A program made the position numbers and the translations under genes. The notes under the pieces were generated by a model, which was not told the origin of the DNA, searched no databases, and saw nothing but the letters and a program-made list of their open reading frames with translations. From Balanoglossus misakiensis (lineage: Eukaryota; Hemichordata), in assembly GCA_040954595.2 (NCBI GenBank), contig CM082579.2, positions 11,222,001 to 11,286,000 on the forward strand: a stretch of DNA of 64,000 nucleotides, read 5' to 3'. Every line of letters begins with the position of its first letter. Position 1 is the stretch's first letter. Of the stretch, positions 14,101-41,100 are shown in pieces.

Positions 14101-17100
14101 ACTAACTACATGTACATGTACATGTATGCTTGGTACAAAAAATAACTCTTCCATATTTGTTGTGGTTTAATAGTGCGTGTAAATGCTGGAATAATGATAG
14201 TTTCAATTTATTTTGTTCTGTTTCAATTCTGGCAATATCTCTTTGCAAGGCCTGTGGTGTCAATACATATGTCAAAGTTCAAAACTTTCTTGTATTTTCG
14301 AGCTTCCACACTTTTGTGTAGGGGAGAGAGGGGAGGGGGTGGGGATTGAGGTTAAACACAATTCATTTGTCATGTGTGCCTTTTAAAGGGGCAAAGTCTC
14401 TCTCTCTCGCTGCCCCTATTCCATGAATTGTGTTTGATACAAGACACCATTTATGTTAATGTGCATGTGTATATGTAGTGAATGAACGTTCAACCACACA
14501 CAACATCCATCCCGTCTGTAGAATATGAGAGAAAAAAACTCGCCAAAATAAATAAATGGTAAACACCAATTATTCATTTTGGCGAGTTTTTCACTCTTGT
14601 TTCTACAAGTGGGATGGAAGTTGTGTGTGATCGAACGTTGATTCATATATATCCACATGTAGAATAACATAAATGGTGTCCTGTATCAAACATAAATAAT
14701 GGAAAAAAGGCAGCAAGAGAGAGACTTTGTCCCTTTAATTATCCTCAGCCTCTACATCCGATGTATTTTTAGTATTTGGGATGCAATGTTCAAGCAACTT
14801 TTGCATTTGCAATTGAGCAAATTCAATGAGTTGTTGCCACTGGGTGGCACAAGTCTTTTTACGCAAGCGTCACAAACATTGCTGCATCAGCATTGTGGCT
14901 CTAGTGAGAAAATGGAGGACTAATGAGATTGTGTACAAAACATTACCAAGACTCACTGCTATACTGTGTATTAGTGAGGAATTCCAGTACATTTAGCTAT
15001 CCTGGCTTGCTGAGCATTGGCAGCTGGTTGTCTACCCACCCTATTTAGGGCTTTAATACAGATGTCAAGATAACAATTAGCTGTAAACAGTTGATACAGT
15101 TTGTGTATACAATGTATGTATTATCGACAAAACATTTGTCAGTGGTCATCTATGGTGATTATTGCTCTAAACTGCATTCAACATAACATCAAATATCATC
15201 TATGACTGCCATTGAATATTGCATCTTCAGTACACTAATAATATACTGCATCATGAAGGGCGGAGATGGCAGATTCATATTTTAGAGAATGTTTATTTGA
15301 AGGTTGTCATCAAAACATGTTATCCATAGTTACCCAGCCAAGGTTTCATGTATTGATTCCAGTATTAGTAGTTTTAACATGTGGCTACAATGTACAATGT
15401 TTTGCCTATTTAAAGCAACTGTCATAATATTTGTGTCTGTAAACCAATTTAACATGTGTTTTAATAACCACATCAAAAATACACACTGCCAAAACACCTT
15501 TTTGGCTGATAAACAAACCAAACTTCACTAACACTCTTTTCAAATGTTGCAAAGAAGCAGGAGACAATCAACAGAATTAGAGAGCATAACAAGATATGGA
15601 GACATTGATTGTACCGAAGTCAATCAAACACTGTCAAATTGGTAGTTTCGTTCACTGATTAGGATGTATTAGCAAAGTTGTGCTGTCATCCACCTCTGCC
15701 ATAGTAATATCCATTGAGGCAATTATAATTTGGGCAACTATTGATAGCCTGACACACTGACCTGGAAGTTAACAATTTTTATACCATCTGTGTAAAAATG
15801 CTAGCCATCTCAGCGATATGATTGCAGCTGGGAGGACAGGTAGTATTTTCAAACTCAACTGGTGCGTATGACCATTTCATATTTGTGTAAATGTTCCTGA
15901 TTTTTCATTGAACTACAAATTTTCATGGCCAGTTGTTTTTGCTGGCTATTTACTACATTACTGACACTGGCATTGAAATTCACTCAACTTTGCTGCAACC
16001 CTGCAATATACATTTTTACATAAACTTGAGCACAAAAATTTCAACTTCATCTTTACTCTGGTTTCCTTTAGCAACACGTGTCAAAAGATGTTTCTATAAA
16101 TGTAATTATAATACATGTAAGCCAGCATAAATTAATGATCATGTTTATATGAGCTTGTCCAGAACTGAAAAAATGTTAGTCTATGTCAATTAGACATGCT
16201 ACTTAACCTTACATGGCATATAAACAATTTTACACTCAACTTCCACTTTCAAACATGACCATTTATTACCTTTCTTGTTCCGTCTATCAGAACCATACCT
16301 ATACATACAAACATACAAGAGACTACACCATGCAAGTTATATGCTAATGATTTCAAGATCAAAGCAATTGTTCACAGTTCTTTGTTTGAGTCAACAAAAC
16401 ACAATGCAGTTCAAACACTTATCAATATTTGACGAGGTCTTGGTGAAACCATGAGTAACAATGACATAATTGGACAAGTTATCCCGTTGTTACCTTGATA
16501 AACTTGACAGTTCAAGTGACAAGTGACTGAGAACAAGAACATCAATGCTTTGAACAGAAAACTATGCAAGTTGACCATTTAGCATAAAGAACGTGACCAT
16601 TCACCATTTCCCCTCACTGTGTACACAAAAACAAACCTTGGATCGGGTGACCATGGCATGTTGATGTCCTGAATGATATACACAATCTACACAGGCCATT
16701 TTCAGTGAGGCAGTAAATAAAAGTGATAAATACCCACTTACATTCTATCGTTCCCTCTTAGACTTTGGCTACTCGGGAGTCCCATACCATCAGCTGACTG
16801 TAAAGTTGACAAAAAAAACTGTCAGACAGACGTGTCAACATTACAACAAATGTATTGTCAAACACACTGGAAAAACAATTGTCACTCACACAACGGAAAA
16901 CAATATCGTAGAGGTAGAATTGAATTAGTGAACTACTGGGAAAATAGTTAACCACGGTGTGATTGTGGCTATTTCCCCCAACAAGTTAAATGGATGTCAT
17001 GTCGAATATTGCATGTACTGTAATGTAAACGCAACAGCGCGATCGCTATACTCACTTCCTTATTTGGGATATGACACATTTCACACGTCGGTTATGTGTA

Positions 17101-17716
17101 TACTATTCGTGTACGCTTGTTTTGGGGGAATGAATTGTCATTGGTATGAAAATAAAAACCTTAGTGACAGAATTAAGATTCGGAAGAGTACAACCATGAC
17201 TATGAAGGATTGATATTACACACAAACTCACATGAATGTTCGCTCCATCCAACCTGATTTCTCGAAGCCCTTTCGTCGTTGCTGTTGTCTGTACGTAAGC
17301 TGTAAATTTTGTTGAACAGTGTGAGCATTGTCGACAAAAAAATATTTTAGACGAGATGGAATGTACCATAACAACTTGTTCACAGTATTCTGTTATAAAC
17401 ACATGCACAAACTTTGTAGTCTGGGTTAAATTTTAGAACGGGATCATCAACTAGTGTTTACCGATATTTGCATATTCTCACCACAATACAGTTCAGCATA
17501 GTGTAGCTGAAGTCTTTCACTCTGACAAGTTCACATTTACATCAGGTCTTCGCCGTATGATCGGGAAAAATCAATGTAGTGTATGTACATCATACCTGAG
17601 CTATGGGCTTCTGCCAGGTTTCTGTATGTTGGAATCACTTGTAGGAGGCTTAATAAAACCGTAAGCCACATCTGAATAAGGCTGTTACTGTGTGTGTTGC
17701 CACTGTGACCCGCCAT
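375..17716 (-). CDS. TMEM131: TMEM131, N-terminal part (21 coding exons, runs off left edge)
   Basis: Large ER type I membrane protein of the TMEM131 family; family members bind procollagen through an N-terminal PapD-like domain and recruit TRAPPC8 through the cytoplasmic tail to export collagen. Exons in transcript order: 17596-17716, 17232-17299, 16742-16797, 10571-10654, 9942-10065, 9442-9555, 8597-8719, 8119-8199, 7540-7693, 6083-6201, 5335-5546, 4885-5038, 4342-4509, 4024-4128, 3576-3698, 3064-3255, 2409-2567, 2097-2172, 1507-1624, 812-947, 375-490. Every junction is GT-AG and the phases chain without a stop for 2603 nt (867 codons plus 2 nt). Diagnostic peptides shared with vertebrate TMEM131 include PIGMPKIE, GGNTTFDVVFLAR, EMYSSGGDLHLELPTG, APGIYSS and EMLDFGTLRT. 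Human TMEM131 is roughly 1,880 residues, so about half is here; the transmembrane segment and tail lie left of position 1. Chordates also have TMEM131L; I cannot separate a pre-duplication single gene from TMEM131 proper. Confidence 0.93.
3292..3479. mobile_element. hAT-like MITE with 8-bp target-site duplication (copy D1)
   Basis: CACCTCAT at 3292-3299 and 3472-3479 flanks a 172-bp element (3300-3471). The right end, read inward, is CAGTGCGCCCTCTAA and the left end is CTGTGTGCCCTCTAA (13 of 15 the same). CAGTG-type ends plus an 8-bp duplication are hAT hallmarks. It lies in a TMEM131 intron; a diverged copy is at 11633-11799. Confidence 0.75.
7116..7296. mobile_element. TA-flanked MITE, copy B1
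   Basis: 177-bp element (7118-7294) with 16-bp perfect inverted ends CAGTAAAACCTGTCTA, TA on both sides. A second, reversed copy is at 48974-49141. Lies just 13 bp from element A2. Confidence 0.82.
7308..7515. mobile_element. TA-flanked MITE, copy A2
   Basis: 208-bp element with perfect 25-bp terminal inverted repeats (7308-7332 and 7491-7515) starting CTGTAAAACACTTTATTTTC. Left flank is TA. Internal CGCGA motifs recur. TA target and short size suggest a Tc1/mariner-type non-autonomous element. In TMEM131 intron 6202-7539, immediately beside element B1. Confidence 0.85.
7845..7985 (+). mobile_element. Possible decayed tRNA-derived SINE with (GAAT)n tail
   Basis: TGTTTCAATCC (7887-7897) resembles a B box and the preceding CTAACAAGCGTTTCAAAGCC could be a worn A-box region; a GAAT repeat tail (7943-7983) follows. 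Weak match, TMEM131 intron 7694-8118. Confidence 0.35.
7943..7983. repeat. (GAAT)n microsatellite
   Basis: About ten tetranucleotide units in TMEM131 intron 7694-8118, possibly the tail of the decayed SINE at 7845. Confidence 0.9.
8597..10654 (-). CDS. TMEM131: TMEM131 PapD-like (PapD-L) domain exons
   Basis: Exons 10571-10654, 9942-10065, 9442-9555 and 8597-8719 encode residues about 82-230. They open with IIIEPSMLDFGEQPIGMPK, followed by HNPHPENNIRMLSISG and then GGNTTFDVVFLARIVGNAEN, the most conserved block in the family. This is the region shown in TMEM131 to hold the bacterial-chaperone-like PapD-L fold that contacts procollagen. The exon ends match residue for residue with the vertebrate alignment I can recall, and no key stretch is missing. 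Confidence 0.88.
10195..10330 (+). repeat. Dispersed repeat F, copy 1
   Basis: ATTCATTTGTCAACAATAAC followed by GTGTTGACAGGCAGA.TACTGGG and AGCATGCT, matching 26835-27030 and, partly, 45700-45910. In TMEM131 intron 10066-10570. Confidence 0.65.
11633..11799. mobile_element. hAT-like MITE, diverged copy D2
   Basis: Same family and orientation as the copy at 3300-3471: both start GTGCC(C/T)TCTAACAAAC, share TCTCTGAGTCAGCCCTA and TGTTGAGT blocks, and end near AGAGGGC. No clear duplication remains, consistent with an older insertion. In the 6-kb TMEM131 intron. Confidence 0.7.
11815..11940 (+). repeat. Dispersed repeat E, copy 1
   Basis: About 120 bp from TTTGGCAGGTCAAAGG to CAACTCCAGTGCC, matched in reverse orientation at 43063-43190. 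It lies directly after hAT-like copy D2. No coding function is inferred. Confidence 0.75.
14383..14738. mobile_element. TTAA-flanked palindromic MITE, copy C1
   Basis: TTAA at 14383-14386 and 14735-14738 bounds about 348 bp whose two halves are inverted copies of each other over most of their length (arms about 170 bp). Ends read AGGGRCAAAGTCTCTCTC inward from both sides. Related copies are at 23713-24068, 31658-31848 and 38902-39262. It is in the TMEM131 intron 10655-16741. Confidence 0.8.
17596..17716 (-). CDS. TMEM131: TMEM131 exon 1: start codon and signal peptide
   Basis: The ATG at 17716-17714 has A at -3 and G at +4. It opens a 40-residue exon with a hydrophobic core (WLTVLLSLLQVI) at about residues 17-28, typical of an ER signal peptide, and ends at a GTATG donor at 17595. 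Exon 2 completes the split Ala codon and continues YVQTTATTKGLREIRLDG, resembling the start of the mature vertebrate protein. An in-frame ATG at 17755 would add 13 residues (MVLLLLWDYETAS) but has T at -3, so I prefer the inner one. Start choice is inference; the exon itself is well supported by phase. Confidence 0.8.
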
Positions 17717-18830
17717 GCTCGCTGTCTCATAGTCCCATAACAGCAACAAAACCATGAATCCTCTGCCAGTCACACATTTCGACAACGTTATCGTTTCCGC
17801 TCAGCTTATTCTGGTTAAAATTTTGTTAGGAGATTTTTATTAAGTTATCAAAATGATATTAGACACATTCAACGTATATGTGAAGAAATTATATGAGTAA
17901 TGTAAAACATAGGATCTGTAACATTGATACTACAAATGCATTGCTTCATTTCCATACAGCTACGGAAATTATGCAGCAGCGACATACGTACATGAAACGC
18001 GTTCTTTGATTGGTTGTTGAAATCACACGTACCGTAAAGAAATTAATAATTTCTTAAATATTAACCAAGCATGCCCTTTGAATTTACACTTTCGATTGTA
18101 CTAACCTTACTTACAATGTAATTAACAGTTTTGCCTTATCGCAACGCACATTTAATTCGCACGAGGTCAATACTCAAAGATACGCTACAGCCAATCAAAC
18201 CATGTCTGTTGAAAGATAGAAACGCATACACCTTCCATACATCATCATCATCATCAGTACATATGCACTTCGCGTGCCGTCGGTTCGTGACGTTACATGA
18301 TCATATGATCGCAACTAAGTAAGATGCAAGAAACAAAAATGCAGTGTACTTAGTGAATCTTGGAAATAAGTTGGAGACGACATTGTCTTATGGCCGCTCA
18401 TTGACACCCGAGTGTCAATAGACACTGTCCAGCTATGTGGCTATTGACATCACACTGACAGCACCAAGCACTGTCCAGTACAGTGCTGCCTTTGATTGAC
18501 ATGACACTATTCCAATTTTTCTTTCGGCCGGGTGCATGCATTTAAATCTACATGTACCAAAACTTTGTGACATAATTATAAAAAAAAAATATTTAAAAAT
18601 AAATCCAAAATGAGCAAAAAATACTTCATACAATGTATATGCAACCCAGAAAATGGGGGGAGGGTCGGTTCCACCAGCCTCAAGTGAAAAGAGGGGAAAA
18701 AGTCAAGGTAGCAGTGATGCTCGACTCATGATAAGATAATCACCAGCAAACAACAACAACAGAAATGTAGTGATAGGCTGGTCTGAGGCTTTTTCATGCA
18801 CATAATGCAAGCACATGAGTGAATGGCTAC

Positions 18831-19020
18831 AATGAGCACGTGAATTCTGTTTCTTCCAATGATATTATATTGAGAATTGACGGAAAAAACGCTTCTACTA
18901 ATGTCATTTTCATGAATTTCATTTTCATGAAGAAACAGAATTCACGTGCTCATTAAACAATGATATTATATTGAGAATTGATGGAAAAACCGCTTCTACT
19001 AATGTCATTTTCATGAATTT
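18831..19020. repeat. 25-bp perfect inverted repeat plus 63-bp direct duplication
   Basis: 18831-18855 and 18930-18954 are perfect reverse complements (core CACGTGAATTCTG). The segment 18857-18919 recurs as 18958-19020 with two differences in 63. The order is arm, unit, reversed arm, unit, which suggests duplication with a hairpin at the junction. In the spacer upstream of TMEM131. Confidence 0.9.
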
Positions 19021-21264
19021 TGCACATAGTTCAATCAAAAGTTTTTTAAATGGTTGGTTCAGAAGTATTTAGGCAGAAAAACACAACAAATGTATATTTT
19101 CAAGACAGATGTCTGGTATGAAAGGGGATCTGGATGTACACTTTCTTTAATATGAATGTACAAATTTCATTTATTGTAATGCCCACTGATATTTTGTGCA
19201 TTCTGTACTTAGTCAAGCAACAAGCCTGTGTTTAAATAGCATTTAATTATACTCTAGCCCAGTGTGATCTAAGTTATCCAGAAAATTCCAGTGTACCATG
19301 CATGCCATGCTTACTACTATGAAAATCTGTGGTTCCAAAAAATAGCTTTTTTCTAAAATAAATGCATGTGACATTTTGCTTCTTTTAATCATGCAGACAC
19401 CTGCTGCAGACAAAGATCAGGCTATTGTTTACAGATGCAGATGAGAGATGCCACCATTAGGAATGGCCAAGACTATGCACTTGTCCATTTTGATATCAAT
19501 AACAGAATTTCTGAACAAATTCTGTGAAGTCAGAGTGGCAACTCTAAGACAAATTAACATTTACTGTGATAGAAATGAATATTTTGTATTATGAAATTGG
19601 CTATCTGTTTTAAACAGAATATCAGTATAGTATTTGGCCAAACCATAAAAACAAAGTAAATATATAGGGTTTGTCATGTGAGGGCAGTATATCATGAACT
19701 TAGTGTGTAATGTGTCTGATATTGTGCTTCAAAATGCATTTAAACTTTATTCAGGATGTTGAATAGGCACTAAACAGTATTATTATTATATGTTTATTTT
19801 CGTATTTACGAATTGTAAGTACTTTATCGACAAACAAAAAATTCGTTTTCTTGTGTAATATGTAGTATCTAGTGCAGAATCAAGATGCTTAGCTCGAAAT
19901 TTGGGGAAAAAGTTTGAAATATACTGGTTGAATGGTAATTTTCAAACCAACGAAACAATAACAACATCGCTAGGAGATGTCAACAAAAGTTTTTGATGGT
20001 CGCTCATAGTTTTCTCCTGGATGTGTTGAGTGCAATATGTATCGGCATTTGACAAACGTACCTGTACTGCACTTGTTTGTCTGTGCGAAATTTAGCCAAA
20101 AATTGCCGTTTAAAACGTTGATGAAGTGTTGTGAAAAATAATATGCAACTGTACAGTGCATTATGACGACTTGAATACTGCACATGGTGCAACAAGCAAA
20201 CAAACAAACAAAACGCAAAGAACGGAAAAATACAGCAATGAATAAAACTGGTGAAAGGAAAACAAAATGCTATTGGCAATTGTCCAAGTCGTTAACAAAC
20301 AGTGCCATCAATAAAACGTACTGTTAATGCCGATGACGCACGTATAGGTAAAGTCTCTTACAACCGAACTATTTGTATTGTCGTCATGGGAAGCCTAGTG
20401 ACCCATGTTACCCAAAAAGAACTCTCACCCTTTCAAGCATCTCGGAAATGAATACATAATATGATCGTTATAAATCATGATCTAGAATCTTCCAGGTGTT
20501 TTCAAACTCATTGTCTGCTTTATAGTAGGTTGGATTTTCAAACTCGACTATGAAATATGAACTATCTACTAGTATGTCGATTCACACTGTTTTACACTAA
20601 TCCCAGCCAAAATAGTACACAAATGCATCTTATTTTCCAAACTGCGTAGTGAAAAGTAGGAATTTCTATCAGCTGTTGTATTGTACTGAAAAAGTTATTT
20701 CTTGATATAAAAGTAACATGCCTTTGTCGTACAAAGGATAGTTGAGGCCAGATTGCGAGGTATACAAAGAGAAGATTTCCGATTCATGTATACAAACGCC
20801 ACAAACCACAAAGTTAATGCAAAATATATATGGAAACACAACCACTTAATATTTATTGCTATTGTGTCAAATCGAACACCTAAAAAGATTTTGAAATGGA
20901 AGTATGAATAAAGAAGGAAGCTGTAAAACTGGACATAGATGGCGCTAAACACTTACTGGTCAGTAGTTTTATCTGGCAAACAGGTAGAACAATAATTTGC
21001 TATAAAATGACATTGGACCTGCGAGAGCCCATGGATAATTAAAATGTTCATTGTGTGTGTGCATGTAATAATAATACTGTCTGTACCAATTTCAAAAGAA
21101 TGTCTGGCGTGCCTGAGTAAACCAAATAATATAAAGTCTGCCAAATTGGTTTCATAGATTGCAAAACTAAAGCACTTGTACCTTGTGCCTACCTTGCAGG
21201 TAAACAGTTACTGCAAGGCCCATGTCTGAGTTACGATAGCCTCTCAATGTATCACAGGCAAATA

Positions 21265-21461
21265 CTGTAAAACACATTATTTTCGCGAGCAGAAATTTTC
21301 GCGATATCGAGTGGCCACTGTTTCGCGAGTATTAATTTTCACGTTCTCTTATTTCATTCACTGCATCATTATCTTCAAAAAAAATTACGCGACATTTTAT
21401 TTTCACGCTATTTTGGCTCTCGCGTTTTTTTTATTGCTCGCGAAAATAAAGTGTTTTACAG
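21265..21461. mobile_element. TA-flanked MITE, copy A3
   Basis: 197-bp copy of the same family in opposite internal orientation; ends CTGTAAAACAC and GTGTTTTACAG with TA on both sides. In the spacer between TMEM131 and the kinase gene. Confidence 0.82.
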
Positions 21462-23712
21462 TAGTAATCAATGGCATCATCAGACTCGTATGTGATTCCC
21501 ATGGCTGTTCTGCATATGTTCAATTGTGCACTAAACTATACATGCACTAGCATAACACAGAACATATTTGAAACTGATATTTTGACGAATTGGGGGACCT
21601 GATCTGTTACCATAGACAGTATAAAAAAGTTCAGTTAAATTGTTTTCATACCAGATGCTTTATGAGTGCAACATTATTCACTGGTTAAATTCTGTTTTTA
21701 TTGTAATTACACTCATGCTACTAACATACATGTATCTCTCAACGAGGACTGATTAAATCATCCTAATACATGTTCTTCTCTGAGGCATTTCTTCCAAGTT
21801 TACAGAAAAGTATAAAAATAAAATACCACCTAAAGTTCTAGTAGGATCAACCACCAAGTGTAAATCAATCATCTCATTTTACAAAGACATATACTAGCAC
21901 TTGGCCAGATCCAGAGCTCTTGTATTTCACAACATCAATGGCGCAGTATTAAAACCTGTTTACATAATCAAATCACTGACCAAGAAAAAATGTTGAAAAC
22001 AGAGTGACCAAAGTGATGCACTCTTGCAAAGCAGTCACACATGGCTGACAGAAATAAGAATTCTTAAAGGAAATCATTATTTAAACGTTATGCGGCAGCC
22101 ATTACTTGACTGAGTATGGGCTGCATCCATAATATTTACTGCAGTCACTGTTGGAATTCCCCCAATAATAGAGTAACTGCTAATCTACAGGCGGAATACT
22201 CAAAGGCCCACTATCTGTACCTTTCAGCTATTTTTCACTATTTTTATCCTGTGTATATCAATCTTGGTTTCTTGTTTAGCTCCCCGAGACCAGTTTAAAT
22301 GTGCAGTGTTTCTTCTTAACAATAGACATTGTTATTGTTTGAAAATTGTAATCATGTCTGGAGTTGAATGCATTTGTAAACAATGATAATGGTCTCTCCA
22401 CATACACATGACTTGTTAACAAGCAGAAAACTTGACATGATGGGATACTATAGGAATGGGATCAAGAAAATGTATTTGATGTACAAGACAAAAATACTGA
22501 AAAATGGACAGTAAGATCCAAAATCATTTGTATCTTGATTACAAAAAATATTTTATTGGAAGTAGAAGCAACTTTATGTAAGTGTAGCATAAATTGCATA
22601 ACTTTATTTTAGTACTGATTAGTTTACTGTTTAAGCACCTAGAGTTGCATAATACACAATATATGAGCACCATATTTTGGTGATATCCATCTCAAGTGAT
22701 CATTTCTTTCAACTAAATCAGCAGTCTGACTTTTCTAACAATACTTCTTGCATGGTAAGACTTTGTTTCTGAAATACTTTGATGTAAATATACCAATATA
22801 TGGAGAGAACATTGGTGGCATATCCTGGAAGTAGTTTAACAAGCCCACATAGATATGAACTGATAATCAAAGAATAGCATGACAAATGCAACTACCATAT
22901 GACCTCAAAAAGTTCAGCCCCTGTCACTCACAGGCCTATGTTCACAGCACTACAGAAATAGAAACATCTTCAGCCCCTGTCGAACACTTTGTCCACAGCT
23001 CTGTAAAAAGTCATTTTCTCACAACACCATGGAAAGTCGCCAATATTCCATCATGATTGCAGATTCTGACAAATTGTGTTCATTAACATTACAGATCAGC
23101 TTTCTGGGGATAAGGCACTATAACTGTTTTCCCGAATACTCAATATTCCTGTCCACACAAAACTCCCTCCCTTGTTTAACAGAGTTCATATAATATTTGA
23201 AAAAAATTGATACAATAGTGAAAGGAAGACTATTTCCTCTCGAAAGCACTATTCCCTAAAACAGTACATGAACTTTGCCTGGCAAGTGTTCATATTAAGG
23301 CAAGTTGGTTATTTTGTTAAAAAATTAATAAAAATGTTGGTTTATGTAAAGTTTAAAAGTGATGTTATATAAAAAAAATTCTAGACAAAGTATAAAACAC
23401 CATTAAAAAAGAGAACTTGCATAGTGACGATAACATGTTCAAGGAAAATTGTTTTACCCACACTGCAGTTCACAAGAGAATCTGGGAAGTAGGCAGGAAG
23501 CACAGTTTTAAACTAATTAAGTTTACAGATGAAGTTAATTAATCAAACGAGAGTGTAAATAATTCGCTGACATATCAACTTCTACAAAGTACAATATGCA
23601 AAGTTATCATGAAATATTTCTTTTGAAAAGATCTAGTTGATCCGATTTTCTGCACACCATCGAACTCATCAATCAACAGACAGACACTGCATAGTCATCA
23701 AACACACCATTA

Positions 23713-24068
23713 TTAAAGGGACAAAGTCTCTCTCTCGCAGGCCTTTTTCCATTAATTATGTTTGATACAAGACACCGTTCATGTTATTCTACATGTGAAT
23801 ATATAGTGAATCAACCATTCCACCACAAACCACTTCCATCCCGTTTGTGGGATATGAGAGCAAAAATCTTGCCAAAATGAATAAATGGTAGAGACCGATT
23901 ATTCATTTTGGCGAGTTTTTCACTCTCATGTCTACAGGTGGGATGGAAGTTGTGTGTGGTCGAACGTTGATTCACAATATATCCACATGTAGAATAATAT
24001 AAACGGTGTCTTGTATCAAACATAATTAATGGAGAAAGGGCAGTGAGAGAGAGACTTTGTCCCTTTAA
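23713..24068. mobile_element. TTAA-flanked palindromic MITE, copy C2
   Basis: TTAA at 23713-23716 and 24065-24068; full-length copy in the spacer downstream of the kinase gene. Left and right halves pair along nearly the whole element, including the shared GATACAAGACACCGTT and CATTTTGGCGAG blocks. Confidence 0.82.
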
Positions 24069-25642
24069 TGGTTTTGGTAAATGCTTGAGAAAAGTCATTT
24101 GCAGAGATTTGATTATATAGCTATATGGTACACAGTTTATATGCAAACCTGTGATCACCTGTCATAATTCTAACATTTTTGCACAATATCATGACATGAA
24201 GACACACCACCATTCAGACTTAATGTAAACCAGTCTTTTCATTCAATGTAGTGGTATCAATAAAAATGTTCAAATTTTCATGCTCATTCAAACATTTACA
24301 TTGTAAATTCATTCCATTTATGCGTATATGCATTAGAGTTTTGGGAATGTATGAATTACACCAATAGTTGAATTCATTATCAACTGCAGGGTTGTAGCAA
24401 TACTTGATTGCAAGTCTAACATGAGTATATTACAATAAAAAGACACTTTTCTTAAATCAGATTGTGAAATCAAAACAATTTAAAAAATACTGTAAAACCT
24501 ATCTTTCAGCTAGCGTGTTGTTTTAGGTAATTTAGTGAGGTATATAAATTCACTAATTTAGGATGCCGCTAATTCAAACTTTTCTCTATATTTACCATCC
24601 TTAAGGTGCCTTGATAGTTTAATTAAAAATCTCATTGTACTAAATTTGTTAAAAAAGCACGCAGCTATTTCAAAGTGTTTTACAGTGATTGCACAATAAT
24701 GATGCAATATGGAGTTTATATTTTTACAACAATAACAACTGTTATTTAACATTTTGGTTAATCTGCATATATTCTTTATACTGTCATTTTAAACGCTATG
24801 AGGATCACAAAGTAAAATTTGGCCCAGACACGATAGGAGTCTTCCCACTGTGTATGGATGGTTTGATATTGCTGTTTACTTTAGAAGCCTGGAAGTTGAT
24901 TTTTTTTAAAGGCATATTAGCTGTAATTTTGGCTTTAATCTCAGTAGCTTTGTTCTGTGTATAAAATGCCATTTCTTGATCTACTCCAAAAAGCATGTTA
25001 ATATACCAAGTACTCCCCTTGTCAGCCTAGCCTACTGTAGGCTACATGTGTAACGACCATTATTATTGAATTCAAATTTTGCACGAAAACAAAACTGTCT
25101 GTGGAAGTTAAAAACATAGGGCCCACACAGGCACTGAATGCCTTTGGACAAATATATGCATGTGTGGTGATTTAAAATGAATGTAGCAAGAATGAGAAGG
25201 CTACTGTAGAAGTCTAAAACAAGGCCTCCGCGATTAATGGCTTCTGATTGAAAGATATTGGGTCAAAGGTCATTAAAATTTGCCAAAAATTCATAGCAAG
25301 TTTTGATCACAAGATATTACTCTTGAATTGCATGATATTTTGGCTCAAATGTTTAAAAGTACATTGCATTGTGCAATATGCAAACGAGAAATCTTACTTT
25401 TAGTAAAACATCCCAAAATGACACTTGCAATGATTAAAAAAAAAGATGCAAATAGCATGCTGGAGATATTTGCAAGAGTCATCATTGGAGAAAATTTCAG
25501 GGAAAGTTACCGAAGCGTTTTCGAATAACTGCTGTCTACGGCTTACGCCACACGGCGCACACAGAGTGATCACATTAGTCCATTGACCATTGTGTGCGAC
25601 TCCAACCAAACATACATTGTTTCATATACTAGGATATTCTGA

Positions 25643-40192
<14,550 letters not shown>

Positions 40193-41100
40193 AATATTGG
40201 TTAACACGACAGCAAATTGTTCGCAGGCGATAATTATAAACGAAACCGACTTCAGCACTATTTAACCTGCATATTCCGCAAAAGCACCATTAATAAAACT
40301 CTATAAGAGTTTAAAGTTTGAAGTTCCTGGTATAGTTTTCTCTGAAAACTTCGACGGATTATTTAGAGCTCAAGCGTTCAAAAGTGACAGCAAATATATT
40401 TTCACATTGCTGAATGTTAAGGGCATATCACAAATGTCAAAAAGTTTTGAGAAATCGGACATTTACAGCTTGTTCCGAATGTAAGCTTATAAAATTGAGA
40501 CGAAATATCCGTACACACTTCCGGGTATAATAAGTTCTGTAATCGAGTGAACGAGCGGCTTTGGTCATAAGACCAACACACGGCACTGCTTACTTCAACG
40601 TGATAACCGACTTGAATTCTGGTCCTCACATTTCAGATCGTAATTTTGACGGGAGTACAACTACAAGTAAAGTTTCGCCACACACAAATTAGTGTAGTAG
40701 AGTCTCCAGCTCCAGGAAGGAACTTGAAATCTGACCTCTTGACCTTCGGGGTTACAAGGGATGCTGGGTAATCAGTCTGTGTTTCTAGGCACTGTGTAAC
40801 TAATATTTGTGGGTAAGAGCTTCCTCTTCACAAAGGGTTTTAAAATGATTCGATTGTTGCTCTTTTCGTAGTTTTAGTATGCTCTAATTTGTTCTAAAAT
40901 TTTGACGAAGATTTTCCTGGTTTGGTTGATGAAATCTTTCAAATAGTGAATATTAATTTAAAATTAACTGTGCTAAATGGAATGACTGGTTTTAACGTCC
41001 ACCATTTTGTTTTTATCCGACTGCAGCTGCAGTACGAGAAAAGAAGGAAGTATCGGGTACACATACTGGTATTAAATTGACCAGTCATAAAAAATCGTCA
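40193..41100. promoter_or_regulatory. Shared upstream region of Tec kinase (minus) and MED7 (plus)
   Basis: The two genes point away from each other. Their start codons are about 1.64 kb apart, and less than 1 kb separates the kinase ATG from the proposed end of MED7 exon 1. No TATA box was obvious, which suits housekeeping MED7. The stretch around 40480-40760 is less AT-rich and has scattered CpG. A shared promoter is inference from layout; transcription start sites cannot be placed from sequence. Confidence 0.45.

Larger units (their letters stand above)
10655..16741 (-). other. Large TMEM131 intron 3
   Basis: 6.1 kb between two phased exons. It holds the D2 hAT-like copy (11633-11799), repeat E (11815-11940), the C1 palindromic MITE (14383-14738) and a short ATC microsatellite near 13846. 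The reading frames inside are short and have no recognisable domain. Its length next to the signal-peptide exons makes it a plausible home for intronic regulatory DNA, but I see no specific site. Confidence 0.8.
17717..25642. other. Spacer: TMEM131 5' flank and kinase 3' flank
   Basis: About 7.9 kb. A CCAAT box (minus strand, 18013-18009) lies about 290 bp upstream of the TMEM131 ATG. The rest holds the 18831-19020 duplication, MITEs A3 and C2 and unique AT-rich sequence. The 3'UTR of the kinase must lie just left of 25643, but I found no nearby AATAAA on the minus strand, so its end is not placed. No protein gene recognised. Confidence 0.65.

Noticed and set aside
40193-40258. 22-residue N-terminal extension of the kinase
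   Set aside because: Tec PH domains start 12-14 residues before the KRS motif, matching the ATG at 40192.
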